Positions 24,833-32,992 of a DNA stretch of 36,417 bases are shown here, one piece after another (the stretch's first letter is position 1; each line of letters opens with the position of its first letter). The translations under genes were made by a program, and so were the position numbers. This stretch comes from a virus. The stretch covers positions 1 to 36,417 of the IMG/VR virus record IMGVR_UViG_3300031952_000067. One strand, written 5' to 3'. Below the pieces are notes generated by a model. The model saw only the letters and a program-made list of their open reading frames with translations, searched no databases and was not told the origin of the DNA.

Positions 24833-24916
24833 GTTTGGAGATTTTATAATTAATCTATAGATTATATGTAGTTTAAATAATCCACTAAATAAATATTAAA
24901 TAGGAGGAAATTATGG
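24833..24916 (+). repeat. 84-bp direct repeat, copy 2
   Basis: Second copy, placed right after the stop of the small membrane protein gene. It includes an untranslated remnant equal to the last codons of the 24247 gene (GTTTGGAGATTTTATAATTA) and ends in the leader and start of the next gene. Confidence 0.9.
24866..24885 (-). promoter_or_regulatory. Dispersed 20-bp motif, site 8 (reverse)
   Basis: Identical to site 7 (GTGGATTATTTAAACTACAT on the minus strand) with TATAAT at 24861-24866. It was carried by the 84-bp repeat. Confidence 0.6.
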
Positions 24917-25377
24917 CTAAAGTTGAGGTTGAAGTTAAAAGGGATGAATTTAAAGAATTTTATGAAATGCTGGAATTATGTAATAAAGGTATAATTATAG
25001 ATAATAAAGCTCTTATATTCAAGTCTAAAATGTCTTATAGTATAAGTAGGAATGTTAGAGATTTAAAGAGTTTATACCAAACCGACGTAGAGCACTCTAA
25101 TAAAATTTTGACTGATTATAATAAGGTATTGACAGTATTGCGTGATAAATATCGTATCAAGAATCCGGATGGAACTTTTTCAGTAGTAAAGGGTAAAGAG
25201 CAAGAGTTAGAACTTGAATACAAATCTATTAGAGAGACACATAAAGTAGTTATTGATGAAAATAATAAGTTTTTAGATGAAAAGGAAAAAGTTTCTATCT
25301 ATATGGTAAATAATGAAGATTTTGCAGATCTTCCACAGGAAATAGCAGATAAACTTTTTTTAATGAGATCAGAGTAA
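24913..25377 (+). CDS. Helical protein of unknown function
   Basis: 154 residues, ribosome site AGGAGG. Charged and helical throughout with likely coiled-coil segments (YSISRNVRDLKSLYQTDVEH, then KGKEQELELEYKSIRETHKV). No signal peptide, membrane segment or cysteine cluster. It lies among small late genes after the fibre. I do not recognise the family. Confidence 0.5.
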   Translation: MAKVEVEVKRDEFKEFYEMLELCNKGIIIDNKALIFKSKMSYSISRNVRDLKSLYQTDVEHSNKILTDYNKVLTVLRDKYRIKNPDGTFSVVKGKEQELELEYKSIRETHKVVIDENNKFLDEKEKVSIYMVNNEDFADLPQEIADKLFLMRSE

Positions 25378-25408
25378 ATAAATAAAGATAGTCAAAAAGG
25401 AGAATAAA

Positions 25409-25594
25409 ATGAATTTATTATGTAAAATTGGTATTCATATAGAACGTTTTTTGACCTGTGATGTGGCTGGTGGATCAAAGTGTCCATGCGGTAAAAAGCA
25501 TACACCACCAATTGTTTGGCCTAGATATGAGGAGATACAACAGGAAATTAAGGTAAATTTACAGACAATAACTAACACAGAAAGTATAAAATAA
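25409..25594 (+). CDS. Small cysteine protein, possible zinc binding
   Basis: 61 residues, ribosome site AAAGGAG. It has LLCKIGIH at the start, then LTCDVAGGSKCPCGKKH; the spacing C-x7-C-x-C with nearby His is close to that of small phage and prophage proteins of the DUF1660 type, which begin LLC-x5-H and end C-x2-CG. Last gene of the rightward arm, followed at once by the palindrome array. Confidence 0.5.
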   Translation: MNLLCKIGIHIERFLTCDVAGGSKCPCGKKHTPPIVWPRYEEIQQEIKVNLQTITNTESIK

Positions 25595-25600
25595 ATATAT

Positions 25601-25686
25601 TGTATACATTAATATATTGTATACATTAATATTAATGTATACATTAATATTAATGTATACATTAATATTAATGTATACATTAATAT
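25601..25686. repeat. Five-copy palindromic repeat array between the two arms
   Basis: TGTATACATTAATAT starts at 25601, 25618, 25636, 25654 and 25672 (steps of 17, 18, 18, 18). The later units are full 18-bp palindromes, ATTAATGTATACATTAAT. The array lies exactly where the rightward and leftward genes meet. It could be a two-way terminator, an iteron-type replication origin or a partition/protein-binding site. Confidence 0.85.
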
Positions 25687-25689
25687 TAT

Positions 25690-26235
25690 TTATATTAAAT
25701 CTAATAATTTTTTATATATCTGTAAACACAATCTTGCATCAAATTCTGCTCTATGTATTTGTTCACTGCATTTAAAAAATTTACTTAAATTGTGTAATGA
25801 TAAATTTTCTATATCTAGTTTTCCTTTATCTTTTAAGGCTTGTGCTAATATCACAGTATCTCTATAATATCTATTAAATATATTATTGTATTGCATCCCT
25901 AAAAATAATTGTAAGAAAGATTTGTCAAAACTATAATTGTGCCCTAGTGGTATTAATTTGATTCCTTCTAATACTTCTTCATGCCATTGACATAGAGCAT
26001 TTCTTACTTGACTTGGTACAGCTTCTTTTTTTAATTCTGTTAGTGATAATTTGTTTTTTTCCAGTGCTTTAGGATCAGCTAATTCTGGACGCATAGGTCT
26101 TACTTTACATGAGAATGTATGTAATGGTAAAAAAAATTCATCGTGGATTATTAAACTTAGTTCTATTATTTCATGAGTTCCTGCAATTAAACCTGTGGTT
26201 TCAGTATCTATTGCTACTCCATATATTTTATTCAT
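25690..26235 (-). CDS. DEDDh 3'-5' exonuclease (DnaQ/RNase T-like)
   Basis: 181 residues. All three exonuclease motifs are visible: Exo I DTETTGL (D10, E12), Exo II GHNYSFD (about residues 101-107) and Exo III HRAEFDARL (about 158-166), giving the DEDDh set. This fold removes nucleotides from 3' ends of DNA or RNA using two metal ions. Its first eight bases (ATGAATAA) overlap the end of the primase-helicase gene, so translation is coupled. Role is probably proofreading, DNA repair or nucleotide recycling during replication. The replication polymerase at the right edge appears to have its own exonuclease domain, so this one is additional. Confidence 0.9.
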   Translation of the reverse strand: MNKIYGVAIDTETTGLIAGTHEIIELSLIIHDEFFLPLHTFSCKVRPMRPELADPKALEKNKLSLTELKKEAVPSQVRNALCQWHEEVLEGIKLIPLGHNYSFDKSFLQLFLGMQYNNIFNRYYRDTVILAQALKDKGKLDIENLSLHNLSKFFKCSEQIHRAEFDARLCLQIYKKLLDLI

Positions 26236-28906
26236 TTGATATTTCTCCTTTTTCTGTTAAAGATTGTTGTACTAATCTTCTATCTTTTAATACCCATTTA
26301 AAGTCTTTAAAATCAGCATTTAAATTTATAGTTAAATTTCCTAACATTAATTTATTATCTTTCCCATATAATCCTTTTGGAATAGAAGATATTTTAGGAA
26401 ATTTTAAGGAAGTTTTTCTTTGTGTCCAGAATGAGGTTTCTGTTGGATGATTAACAGTTAACCACATCTGAAAGTATGTTTGGAATTCCTCTATTGAAAT
26501 TAAATGTCCCCAAGCATTTAATGTTTTTTCTTTTATAAATTGTTCTAATGGATTAAAATTATCTTCCATTACTTCTAATTTTATTTCTGTCTCTAAACAT
26601 GGTAAATTTAATCTTCCTTCAGGTTCAGGTAATTCATAATGCAATAATTCATATAAAAAAGCAGCAGATTCTTCTTCTAAATATTCTAGTAGATGATGTT
26701 TAGGAATTTCTTTTGTTATTTTATTTACCTCTATTACCACTATTCTGGTGTCTCCAGGTAATACTAGACAATATTTGGCATCATTCGCACACTGCATCCA
26801 ATGTGTTGAATTTGTTATTTCATATACATTTTGGTATTTAGTATTAATAGATATGGTTTTACCCGTCACCCAATCTTTCATTCTATTTAAAGCTAAACTA
26901 CTTCTACTTAAATCAGTTTCTTCAATGACACATAATACTGCATTACTTAATTCACTATTAAAACCGCTTTGAGATTTAAGTGCTTGATCCGCTCTAGTAT
27001 AACCTATTCTATTTTTAAATAATAAACTTAATGCTTCATGGAGTGTACTTTTACCGGTTTTTTGTTCCCCAAAGAAAAATAAATAGGGTAATTGTTCTGT
27101 AGGTTTTTGAAGCATAAAAGCTATCCAAGCAAATAAATAATCTGATCCATCATTAATATTATTTTCAAAACACCACTTGTTAGTTCTAACTACTTCATCT
27201 AATCCACTACCCAAATGTTCTAACAAACTCCACCAATACTCTACTTTTCCTTGTATTGGTTTAATTGAAAATTGTGCAGCATCTTTATTCCATTGTCTAT
27301 TACCTAAATATTCATCTTCAAAAGGTTTATTAACTAGTATCCAGGGATCAAGTATGGTTTTTCCAATTAACTGTTCTATTTCTTGGCGTGAATATCCTAA
27401 CATTTGACTTACTAGCACTGATACTACATTACTTTTTGAATGAGATACCCATTCAGTATTTATATTTATAAACCATCCTGCCTCTATTTTATTACTAATA
27501 ATATGTCTTATTAATGTATCTTGTTGGGTTATTTCTTCATATTCTTTTTTATATAAAAATACCTTTGTCCAATATTTTCTTTCTCTTAAAAATCCTTCAA
27601 TAAGTTCAGGGTCTTTATCTAATAATTCTATTAAAATTATTAATTTATCTCCCTTACTTTTAATTTTAGTAGATCTATTAGTAAATATTGGTGGATAATT
27701 ATATTCTAAATTAAGTAATTTTAAAGTTTTTGTTACTTGTTCTGCATTAGTAAATACATATTCACCTTTTATATTTTCTTTTCCATCATTAAATATGGCA
27801 GCTTCATGTATTGTTGGTTCAGCATTATAATAACATTTAGTCCATCCGTGTTCATCAGTTATCCATGTTTTTGCCTCTGCTATTCTATGTCCATGTCTAC
27901 GTACTATAAAAGCTCCATTTTTTAGTGGAAAAGCAAAACAATTTTGTACACTAGTTCCGGAACTATTTGTTTCAAATATCCCTTTAAGAGATAATGCTTT
28001 ATAACAATCTCTTAAATCAAAAGTATGACAAACTAACATATTATAATCAGTATCCCACCACCAATCTAATTTAGCATTATTACTTATCCATTTCAATATT
28101 TTATTATGGTCATTATCTAAAAGAAAACTTTTAATAGATGAACTTAAATTTTCTAATTTTTTATCACCACTGTGAGTTTTCTTTTTATTTCTTAAAACAA
28201 CTGGTATATGTTCTAACCAGTTTTTAGGTATTTTTGTGATGGGGAATGGAGTTCCTTGTTTAAGATATGTTAATCCATTTGTACCTTCTTGTTTTCTATG
28301 ATAACACCATAAAATACCACCACATGCGTCTACATTAGCATAAAAATTAAAATTTATTTCTATAGATAATATTGACAGTAATGCTCTAGCTAGTGCAGCA
28401 TGTTCATTATGATTTTTTATAGGGAAGGGTTTATCAAAAAATAAATATAAATGAATTCCTTTACCTGATGTAGAACGAAGTAAAGTAATCCATTCTACAT
28501 TTGTTGTTCTATTTTTTAATTCATTTAATTCCTCAAATGACATGCCTTCTTTATGGTTGGTTATTGAATCAAAATCATAGCCTACCCATAAAGATTGTTT
28601 ATTTTTCCAATCCCATCCAGTCATGCCAATACCCTCTACATGTTTTTCTATATCAAATTTTATATCAGTATCAATATATTCAGAATTATCTGTATCAGCC
28701 TGCCAGGGTATCCTGAATGATTTCCAAGTTTCTTTAGTTTTATCATCCTGGAAACCTCTCCAAGTTTTTCCAAAGTATTCACCTTTTATTCGTCTACCAT
28801 TATCTTTAGCTACATTAACTTGAACTTCCATATTTTCATAATATAATTGTGCAATAGGTGAAACTTGAAATTTTAAGAAATTTTTTATGGCTTCTGTTTT
28901 TTTCAT
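26228..28906 (-). CDS. Primase-helicase, AEP plus SF3/D5-like
   Basis: 892 residues. The N-terminal part has archaeo-eukaryotic primase features: WVGYDFDS (DxD, about residue 107-114) and STSGKGIHLYLFF (about 144-156). The C-terminal part is a helicase ATPase: Walker A FFGEQKTGKST (about 608-618), Walker B VLCVIEETD (about 652-660), and a sensor-like region THWMQCAND (about 694-702). This fusion occurs in phages and plasmids as a replicative primase and helicase. Ribosome site TGGAG precedes the ATG. The middle region (about 260-480) shows no recognisable motif. It is the central replication enzyme of the leftward arm. Confidence 0.88.
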   Translation of the reverse strand: MKKTEAIKNFLKFQVSPIAQLYYENMEVQVNVAKDNGRRIKGEYFGKTWRGFQDDKTKETWKSFRIPWQADTDNSEYIDTDIKFDIEKHVEGIGMTGWDWKNKQSLWVGYDFDSITNHKEGMSFEELNELKNRTTNVEWITLLRSTSGKGIHLYLFFDKPFPIKNHNEHAALARALLSILSIEINFNFYANVDACGGILWCYHRKQEGTNGLTYLKQGTPFPITKIPKNWLEHIPVVLRNKKKTHSGDKKLENLSSSIKSFLLDNDHNKILKWISNNAKLDWWWDTDYNMLVCHTFDLRDCYKALSLKGIFETNSSGTSVQNCFAFPLKNGAFIVRRHGHRIAEAKTWITDEHGWTKCYYNAEPTIHEAAIFNDGKENIKGEYVFTNAEQVTKTLKLLNLEYNYPPIFTNRSTKIKSKGDKLIILIELLDKDPELIEGFLRERKYWTKVFLYKKEYEEITQQDTLIRHIISNKIEAGWFININTEWVSHSKSNVVSVLVSQMLGYSRQEIEQLIGKTILDPWILVNKPFEDEYLGNRQWNKDAAQFSIKPIQGKVEYWWSLLEHLGSGLDEVVRTNKWCFENNINDGSDYLFAWIAFMLQKPTEQLPYLFFFGEQKTGKSTLHEALSLLFKNRIGYTRADQALKSQSGFNSELSNAVLCVIEETDLSRSSLALNRMKDWVTGKTISINTKYQNVYEITNSTHWMQCANDAKYCLVLPGDTRIVVIEVNKITKEIPKHHLLEYLEEESAAFLYELLHYELPEPEGRLNLPCLETEIKLEVMEDNFNPLEQFIKEKTLNAWGHLISIEEFQTYFQMWLTVNHPTETSFWTQRKTSLKFPKISSIPKGLYGKDNKLMLGNLTINLNADFKDFKWVLKDRRLVQQSLTEKGEISNE

Positions 28907-28911
28907 TTAAT

Positions 28912-29289
28912 TTACTCCAGAGATTTTTTATAAAAAATAAATTGTTTATTCCTGAGAGAGTTTTGTACATGATATAAATATGTTGAAGGTACTTCGGCAT
29001 CATTAGTTAATTTTATTTGTATATCTTTGTGTGAATGTATCTTAGCTAATACATATGTTTTGTATATTTTTATTATCTTGAATTCTACCTCTTTAAATAT
29101 TGATTGTATAAAATTTTTATTTCTAGTATTTGACCAAAATAATTTTGTTTTTAATTTAATTATTTCTCCTACGTGATAAGATTTCGGTTCTATTTCTAGT
29201 TTATCATCAATAGTGGTGGTTTTAATTAATTTAGTTTTATTTTTTTTATCTCTAATGAATTTATTCCAGTATAAATTTAATTTTTTCAT
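28912..29289 (-). CDS. Basic protein of unknown function
   Basis: 125 residues, very rich in lysine (KKLNLYWNKFIRDKKNKTKL) with a beta-rich second half (VEFKIIKIYKTYVLAKIHSH). The charge suggests nucleic-acid contact. Start shares one base with the stop of the upstream gene (TAATG), and the primase-helicase follows after five bases, so it is co-translated with replication genes. Family not recognised. Confidence 0.5.
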   Translation of the reverse strand: MKKLNLYWNKFIRDKKNKTKLIKTTTIDDKLEIEPKSYHVGEIIKLKTKLFWSNTRNKNFIQSIFKEVEFKIIKIYKTYVLAKIHSHKDIQIKLTNDAEVPSTYLYHVQNSLRNKQFIFYKKSLE

Positions 29290-29555
29290 TATTCATCTCC
29301 TTTAAATAATAATTTTATTAAATATAAGATATAGTTTATTATAGTTTTTATTGTTAATAAATCTCTAGTTGTTTCTGTGAGTAGTACAAATGATCCACTA
29401 AAGTATATATCTGAGACTCTATTATTTAATTTATCCAGTTCTTTTAAAGCTTCCTTCCTATTGAAATATACAGATATTATCTTATATAAAATATTTGTAT
29501 CACCATCTGAACTACCACTAACTCCATACTCTTTTACAATAATATATATTTTCAT
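29289..29555 (-). CDS. Small protein, DUF7336-like pattern
   Basis: 88 residues from the ATG at 29555, chosen because GGGAGG lies 9 bases upstream; a longer in-frame start at 29591 lies inside the nuclease gene without a ribosome site. The order strand (MKIYIIVKEYG), KIISVYFNRKEALKELDKLN, then a strand pair resembles small phage proteins of the DUF7336 sort, recalled from memory. The C-terminus is hydrophobic (IINYILYLIKLLF) and may contact membrane. ATGA overlap with the upstream nuclease gene. Confidence 0.5.
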   Translation of the reverse strand: MKIYIIVKEYGVSGSSDGDTNILYKIISVYFNRKEALKELDKLNNRVSDIYFSGSFVLLTETTRDLLTIKTIINYILYLIKLLFKGDE

Positions 29556-30433
29556 AATAAATTTACCTCCCATTGGCTTTCCATATACCATTTTTCTTCT
29601 TTAGCAGCTAACCATACTAAATCTTCATCTTTGGTTGATGCTAATCTTTGTATAAATGACCCATCTATAATACTATTCCAAACTTGTTTATACCTTAATA
29701 CTAAGATTTCTTGGTATTTAGAAGTAGCAATACCTCTATATTGCGCTATACTTTTTACAAATTTATTATGAAATATTATTGCATCAATAAAAACTGGAAA
29801 TGGTTTTCCTATTGGTATACCTAATAACCACCCATAGGTTGTTAATTGGGTTGCCCAATAATTATTAATTTCTAATATAGATATATCTTTTACATATCTT
29901 GGATGTGCTGCTCGTGGTCTTGAATTTTCCCATAATCTAAAATATTTAGGAGGTGGAGATATAGAAGTGGTACTAGTATAACCCATTACTTTCCAATCAA
30001 ATGGGTATTCATTTATATTATCTGTATCTGTATCTAGTGGATCATTTGTACTAGCATCAGCTTTACCCATTATTGGTATTCCCTCTATTGGTCTAATTAT
30101 GTGTAATTCTACATTTGTAAATTTATCTAAATCTATTACGTTTGTATAAGCATTTAATGCTATTTTACCAGCGGTGAAAGCTTCATCTTGATTAGTTTCA
30201 ATTCCTTTTTTTAGATTTGGTAAAATATGTTTTTTATCTTGGAATTTTGATAACATTAAATTTGATTTAATATAATAGTCAAAGGCACTTCCAACAGCAG
30301 CATTGAGAGCTTGTGGTTCTTTCGGTAATTTATTGTAAATTAACCTATTCAGGTAAAACATATTGGGCATATTTTCCGCTGTAATTAATGCAGATGGAGA
30401 TAAGTATTGTATATATTTTTCAATTTTTAACAT
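29552..30433 (-). CDS. RecB/Cas4-type PD-(D/E)XK nuclease
   Basis: 293 residues. Motifs in order are YLSPSAL at the start, GSAFDYYIKS (helix with conserved G), GIPIMGKADAS (first acidic residue), PFDWKVMG (the D-x-K core) and NNYWATQLTTYGWLLG (the Q-L-x-x-Y motif that marks RecB-like nucleases). This family acts as single-strand exonuclease in repair and recombination or prepares DNA ends. No cysteine cluster is seen, so an iron-sulphur version as in Cas4 is unlikely. Lies between other DNA-processing genes; its start overlaps the gene upstream by 14 bases. Confidence 0.85.
   Translation of the reverse strand: MLKIEKYIQYLSPSALITAENMPNMFYLNRLIYNKLPKEPQALNAAVGSAFDYYIKSNLMLSKFQDKKHILPNLKKGIETNQDEAFTAGKIALNAYTNVIDLDKFTNVELHIIRPIEGIPIMGKADASTNDPLDTDTDNINEYPFDWKVMGYTSTTSISPPPKYFRLWENSRPRAAHPRYVKDISILEINNYWATQLTTYGWLLGIPIGKPFPVFIDAIIFHNKFVKSIAQYRGIATSKYQEILVLRYKQVWNSIIDGSFIQRLASTKDEDLVWLAAKEEKWYMESQWEVNLL
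30037..30055 (+). promoter_or_regulatory. Dispersed motif, copy inside the RecB-like nuclease gene
   Basis: Plus strand reads GTGGATCATTTGTACTAGC, against the direction of the gene. A related copy on the minus strand lies at 29380-29398 (GTGGATCATTTGTACTACT). Confidence 0.35.
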
Positions 30434-30671
30434 GGTATATCCTTTTTAAAGTTAATCTTTTAAATAAAAAATAGATGAAATGGGAATATGATTTACTGAA
30501 ATCTTTTTCCATATAAAATATCCTTTTTTCACGCCTGTTTACAAATTTAGATTTGTTGTACACCGTTAATTTTTCTACCTCTGCCCTCAGAGCGTCGTTC
30601 TCACGTTGCAATTCACCCAATGTCTTATTAATTACGCCCATGTATAAATTATCAGTCGGCATAATAACCAT
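30420..30671 (-). CDS. Small coiled-coil protein, possibly chimeric
   Basis: 83 residues, ribosome site AGGAG before the ATG at 30671; an ATG three codons in is also possible. A short leucine-zipper-like stretch (LGELQRENDALRAEVEKL, about residues 18-35) is followed by a basic, aromatic tail (SHFIYFLFKRLTLKRIYHVK). Bases 30560-30660 are richer in GC (about 42% by count of two lines) than either the tail or the neighbours, suggesting that the first half was acquired separately or that a frame change joined two pieces. Function not recognised. Confidence 0.45.
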   Translation of the reverse strand: MVIMPTDNLYMGVINKTLGELQRENDALRAEVEKLTVYNKSKFVNRREKRIFYMEKDFSKSYSHFIYFLFKRLTLKRIYHVKN

Positions 30672-30679
30672 AGTCGCTC

Positions 30680-31060
30680 CTATAAAAGTAAATGGTGTAA
30701 TCTTGGACTTAGTGCAAATAATCCATTAGGTTCTTCAAATAATTTTTGATATAATCGTTCACGTAAATTATAGTTAAGTGTTCCTCTTAAATCTTTTGCA
30801 GCTATTACATATATGGGTACACCACATGAAATCCATAAAGGGAATTTAATCTTTTGAGCAGGTGTTAATGTTATGTGATTATATTTATCTAGTACCTTCA
30901 TTTCTATCCATCTAGGAGAATATTTATGATGCATGGCATACGTATCTGGAAATCCTTCTTGAAATTGATTTCCTACGGTTTTTTCTGTATACCATCCATA
31001 GTCAGCCATGTGAATTCTAAATGGGTTAGTTATTAATTCTACTTCTCTTTGTATTGACAT
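30680..31060 (-). CDS. VRR-NUC-type nuclease
   Basis: 126 residues. GFPDTYAM (about 36-43) followed by RWIEMKV (about 50-56) gives the PD...ExK catalytic core, and LTPAQKIKFPLWISCGVPIY then VI matches the closing helix-strand of VRR-NUC proteins. These are small PD-(D/E)XK endonucleases, in phages often linked to Holliday junction or branched DNA processing. It differs from the RecB-like enzyme two genes downstream, so the module has two distinct nucleases of this superfamily. Confidence 0.8.
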   Translation of the reverse strand: MSIQREVELITNPFRIHMADYGWYTEKTVGNQFQEGFPDTYAMHHKYSPRWIEMKVLDKYNHITLTPAQKIKFPLWISCGVPIYVIAAKDLRGTLNYNLRERLYQKLFEEPNGLFALSPRLHHLLL

Positions 31061-31079
31061 AAAGTTCCTTTATTAATTA

Positions 31080-31394
31080 TTATTGGTTTAGTTCTTTTAA
31101 GGCTTCTTCATCCCAATTAAGGGGTAAATTAGATTCTACCTCAAATGCAAAGTCTTCTGATTCTGGTACATTAATATAATAGGTTATACAAACTTCTCTA
31201 TATCTTCCAAAATCGTGTGGGAAAGATCTTATTATAAATTTACAATTACTGGGTATATCTTTAAACATCCTCATTAATTGATGTTTATATGCTATTAATT
31301 CTTTTGATTCTTTTGACCCATCAAAAGTAGGTGGACCTATTTGTTGGCAATTTTCTTCCATTGGAGTCGGACCTAATGTTATAAAGTCTATCAT
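31080..31394 (-). CDS. Conserved phage-type protein, unknown function
   Basis: 104 residues, ribosome site GGAGG. The pattern LGPTPMEENCQQIGPP, a central YKHQLMRMF helix, SFPHDFGRYREVCITY and a closing LPLNWDEEALKEL is one I recall from many unrelated phages and prophages without known function. The HDFGRY segment looks conserved. It lies among replication genes. Confidence 0.6.
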   Translation of the reverse strand: MIDFITLGPTPMEENCQQIGPPTFDGSKESKELIAYKHQLMRMFKDIPSNCKFIIRSFPHDFGRYREVCITYYINVPESEDFAFEVESNLPLNWDEEALKELNQ

Positions 31395-31429
31395 AAATTT
31401 ACCTCCATTAATTTAATTAATTAATTTAA

Positions 31430-31792
31430 TTATAGTTTTTCTACGTGGATTATTTTATCTGCTTTAAAATGTTTATTAGAATGTTTTCCTTCTTCAAATT
31501 CCATTAAACATAAATTAGCAACATCTACTAACATTTCAGTATTACCTGTTTTTTGGTAAGATTTAAGTCTCTGGTAAATGGATTTTATTCTATTATATTG
31601 TGGTTTCTCTTTATCATGTAATTTACCATATCTAAATGCACCCATTACTAATCTATGTCGCATTAAAGATTCAAATAAATCACTCCATTCTGTTCTAAGT
31701 AGTGACCATAAATCTGGTACTGTAGTATTTATTCTTCTAATGTCGCTTAATTCTTGCCAAGCTTCTCTTAAAAAATCGTGTTGGGTTTTCAT
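31430..31792 (-). CDS. Conserved phage-type helical protein
   Basis: 120 residues, all helical. The segments WSDLFESLMRHRLVMGAFRY, GNTEMLVDVANLCLMEFEEG and SNKHFKAD resemble a widespread phage family of unknown role. The E-x5-D-x-A-N pattern is similar in style to the metal-binding helices of MazG-type nucleotide pyrophosphohydrolases, so nucleotide-pool control is possible but only a suggestion. The start overlaps the end of the upstream membrane protein gene by four bases. Confidence 0.55.
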   Translation of the reverse strand: MKTQHDFLREAWQELSDIRRINTTVPDLWSLLRTEWSDLFESLMRHRLVMGAFRYGKLHDKEKPQYNRIKSIYQRLKSYQKTGNTEMLVDVANLCLMEFEEGKHSNKHFKADKIIHVEKL

Positions 31793-32010
31793 ATTATTAA
31801 TAAAACTCTAAAAATAAATTGCACAAAAATTATCATTACCATGAATAAAATTAGCATTATTAATATTGTAAATAGTATACAAGTTAAATCATTTTTTAAA
31901 TTTATAACTAATTTTTTCTCTATTGATAGTATTATGTATAATATTAATGCCATTACCCATCCCATTAAATTATAAAAATTCATTACTAAATCACACATTT
32001 GTGTAGTCAT
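31789..32010 (-). CDS. Small two-helix membrane protein
   Basis: 73 residues with two hydrophobic segments (about 15-29, GWVMALILYIILSI, and about 44-72, CILFTILIMLILFMVMIIFV). The ribosome site GGGAG lies 6 bases before the ATG and the gene lies two bases after the ligase, so it is likely translated. Function unknown; early membrane proteins in phages can affect exclusion or inhibit host processes, which is only a general possibility here. Confidence 0.5.
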   Translation of the reverse strand: MTTQMCDLVMNFYNLMGWVMALILYIILSIEKKLVINLKNDLTCILFTILIMLILFMVMIIFVQFIFRVLLII

Positions 32011-32012
32011 TA

Positions 32013-32984
32013 CTACTCCCTGTTAATATTAGCCGATACCGGTACTCCATTTATTGTAACACCAAAAAAAGAAAATTTAATTTTTTTTCCTATAGGGTAT
32101 ATTTTCTCTATATAATTTATTTTCTTTTCTTGATCCGTTAGACCTGAAATATTACAGATAACTTCATGTCCTACCATAGATTTATCTCCTCCATGAATTT
32201 CTAATATCTGATTATCCCATATAATAGAGGTAACTAATGATCCTATATTACCAATGTTTTTTCCAGTTTTGCCCATTTCGTAATCAATTATAACTCCTTC
32301 ATAATCATATTTTGCTTTCCACTTTAGTGAATTACTTGATCTTTTACACTCGTATAATCCATTGGGGTCAGCAAAAATTAATCCTTCCCATTTATTATTT
32401 ATTACTTCTTGTTGTTTATTTATTAAGTCTTCTACATTATTTATAACCAAAGTAAGAATGGTTTCAAAATTATCATTAGGTTTAAGGGTGGTAAATAATT
32501 CTATTACTTCTCGATAAGGATGGCCATCATATACTATACTTGAATATGCATCTGTTGGTGATAATAAATTTCTTATATCCCATAACTTATATGGTTTAAT
32601 ATTGAATCCAATTAATTTAATACTATGCCATATTGGGTGGGACATATTTTTTCTACTACAATATGTTTTGATAATATTAATATTATCATTGTACCATAAT
32701 TCTCCATGAATAGGTACTCTCTGTGGTAAATTATTTAGAAAATAGTTTGGAGCTTCTAATACTTTAGGTTTATTATCTCTACCAAGTGTCCATAATCCTG
32801 TTGATAATTTCATTTTATCTTTTCCTCTATAATACCAGGGTATATCTTTAGCTAATAAGCCTCTGGTAATTCCACCATCCCAAAGGGCACTCCAACCATT
32901 TAATTTACGCGAACAATATCTACCTTCTACCTTTTTAAAGTCTCCATTCCACCAATGAGACAGCATTCCAAATTCTTTTGACAT
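32013..32984 (-). CDS. ATP-dependent DNA ligase
   Basis: 323 residues. Seals nicks through a lysine-AMP intermediate. Motif I is RKLNGWSALWDGG with the probable adenylated Lys27; motif III HGELWY (about 93-98); motif IV KWEGLIFADP (about 199-208); motif V LKWKAKYDYEG (about 223-233). The last 90 residues are beta-rich with KKIKFSFFGVTING, fitting the C-terminal OB domain. Short phage ligases of this length lack the N-terminal DNA-binding domain. The leader contains a copy of the dispersed motif that runs into the ribosome site. Confidence 0.88.
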   Translation of the reverse strand: MSKEFGMLSHWWNGDFKKVEGRYCSRKLNGWSALWDGGITRGLLAKDIPWYYRGKDKMKLSTGLWTLGRDNKPKVLEAPNYFLNNLPQRVPIHGELWYNDNINIIKTYCSRKNMSHPIWHSIKLIGFNIKPYKLWDIRNLLSPTDAYSSIVYDGHPYREVIELFTTLKPNDNFETILTLVINNVEDLINKQQEVINNKWEGLIFADPNGLYECKRSSNSLKWKAKYDYEGVIIDYEMGKTGKNIGNIGSLVTSIIWDNQILEIHGGDKSMVGHEVICNISGLTDQEKKINYIEKIYPIGKKIKFSFFGVTINGVPVSANINRE

Positions 32985-32992
32985 TTTTTCTC

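Noticed and set aside
25601-25686. CRISPR array
   Set aside because: Units are 17-18 bp and adjacent with no unique spacers; no cas genes are nearby.
29556-29591. Longer start for the 88-residue protein
   Set aside because: It lies within the RecB-like gene without a ribosome site, whereas GGGAGG fits the ATG at 29555.
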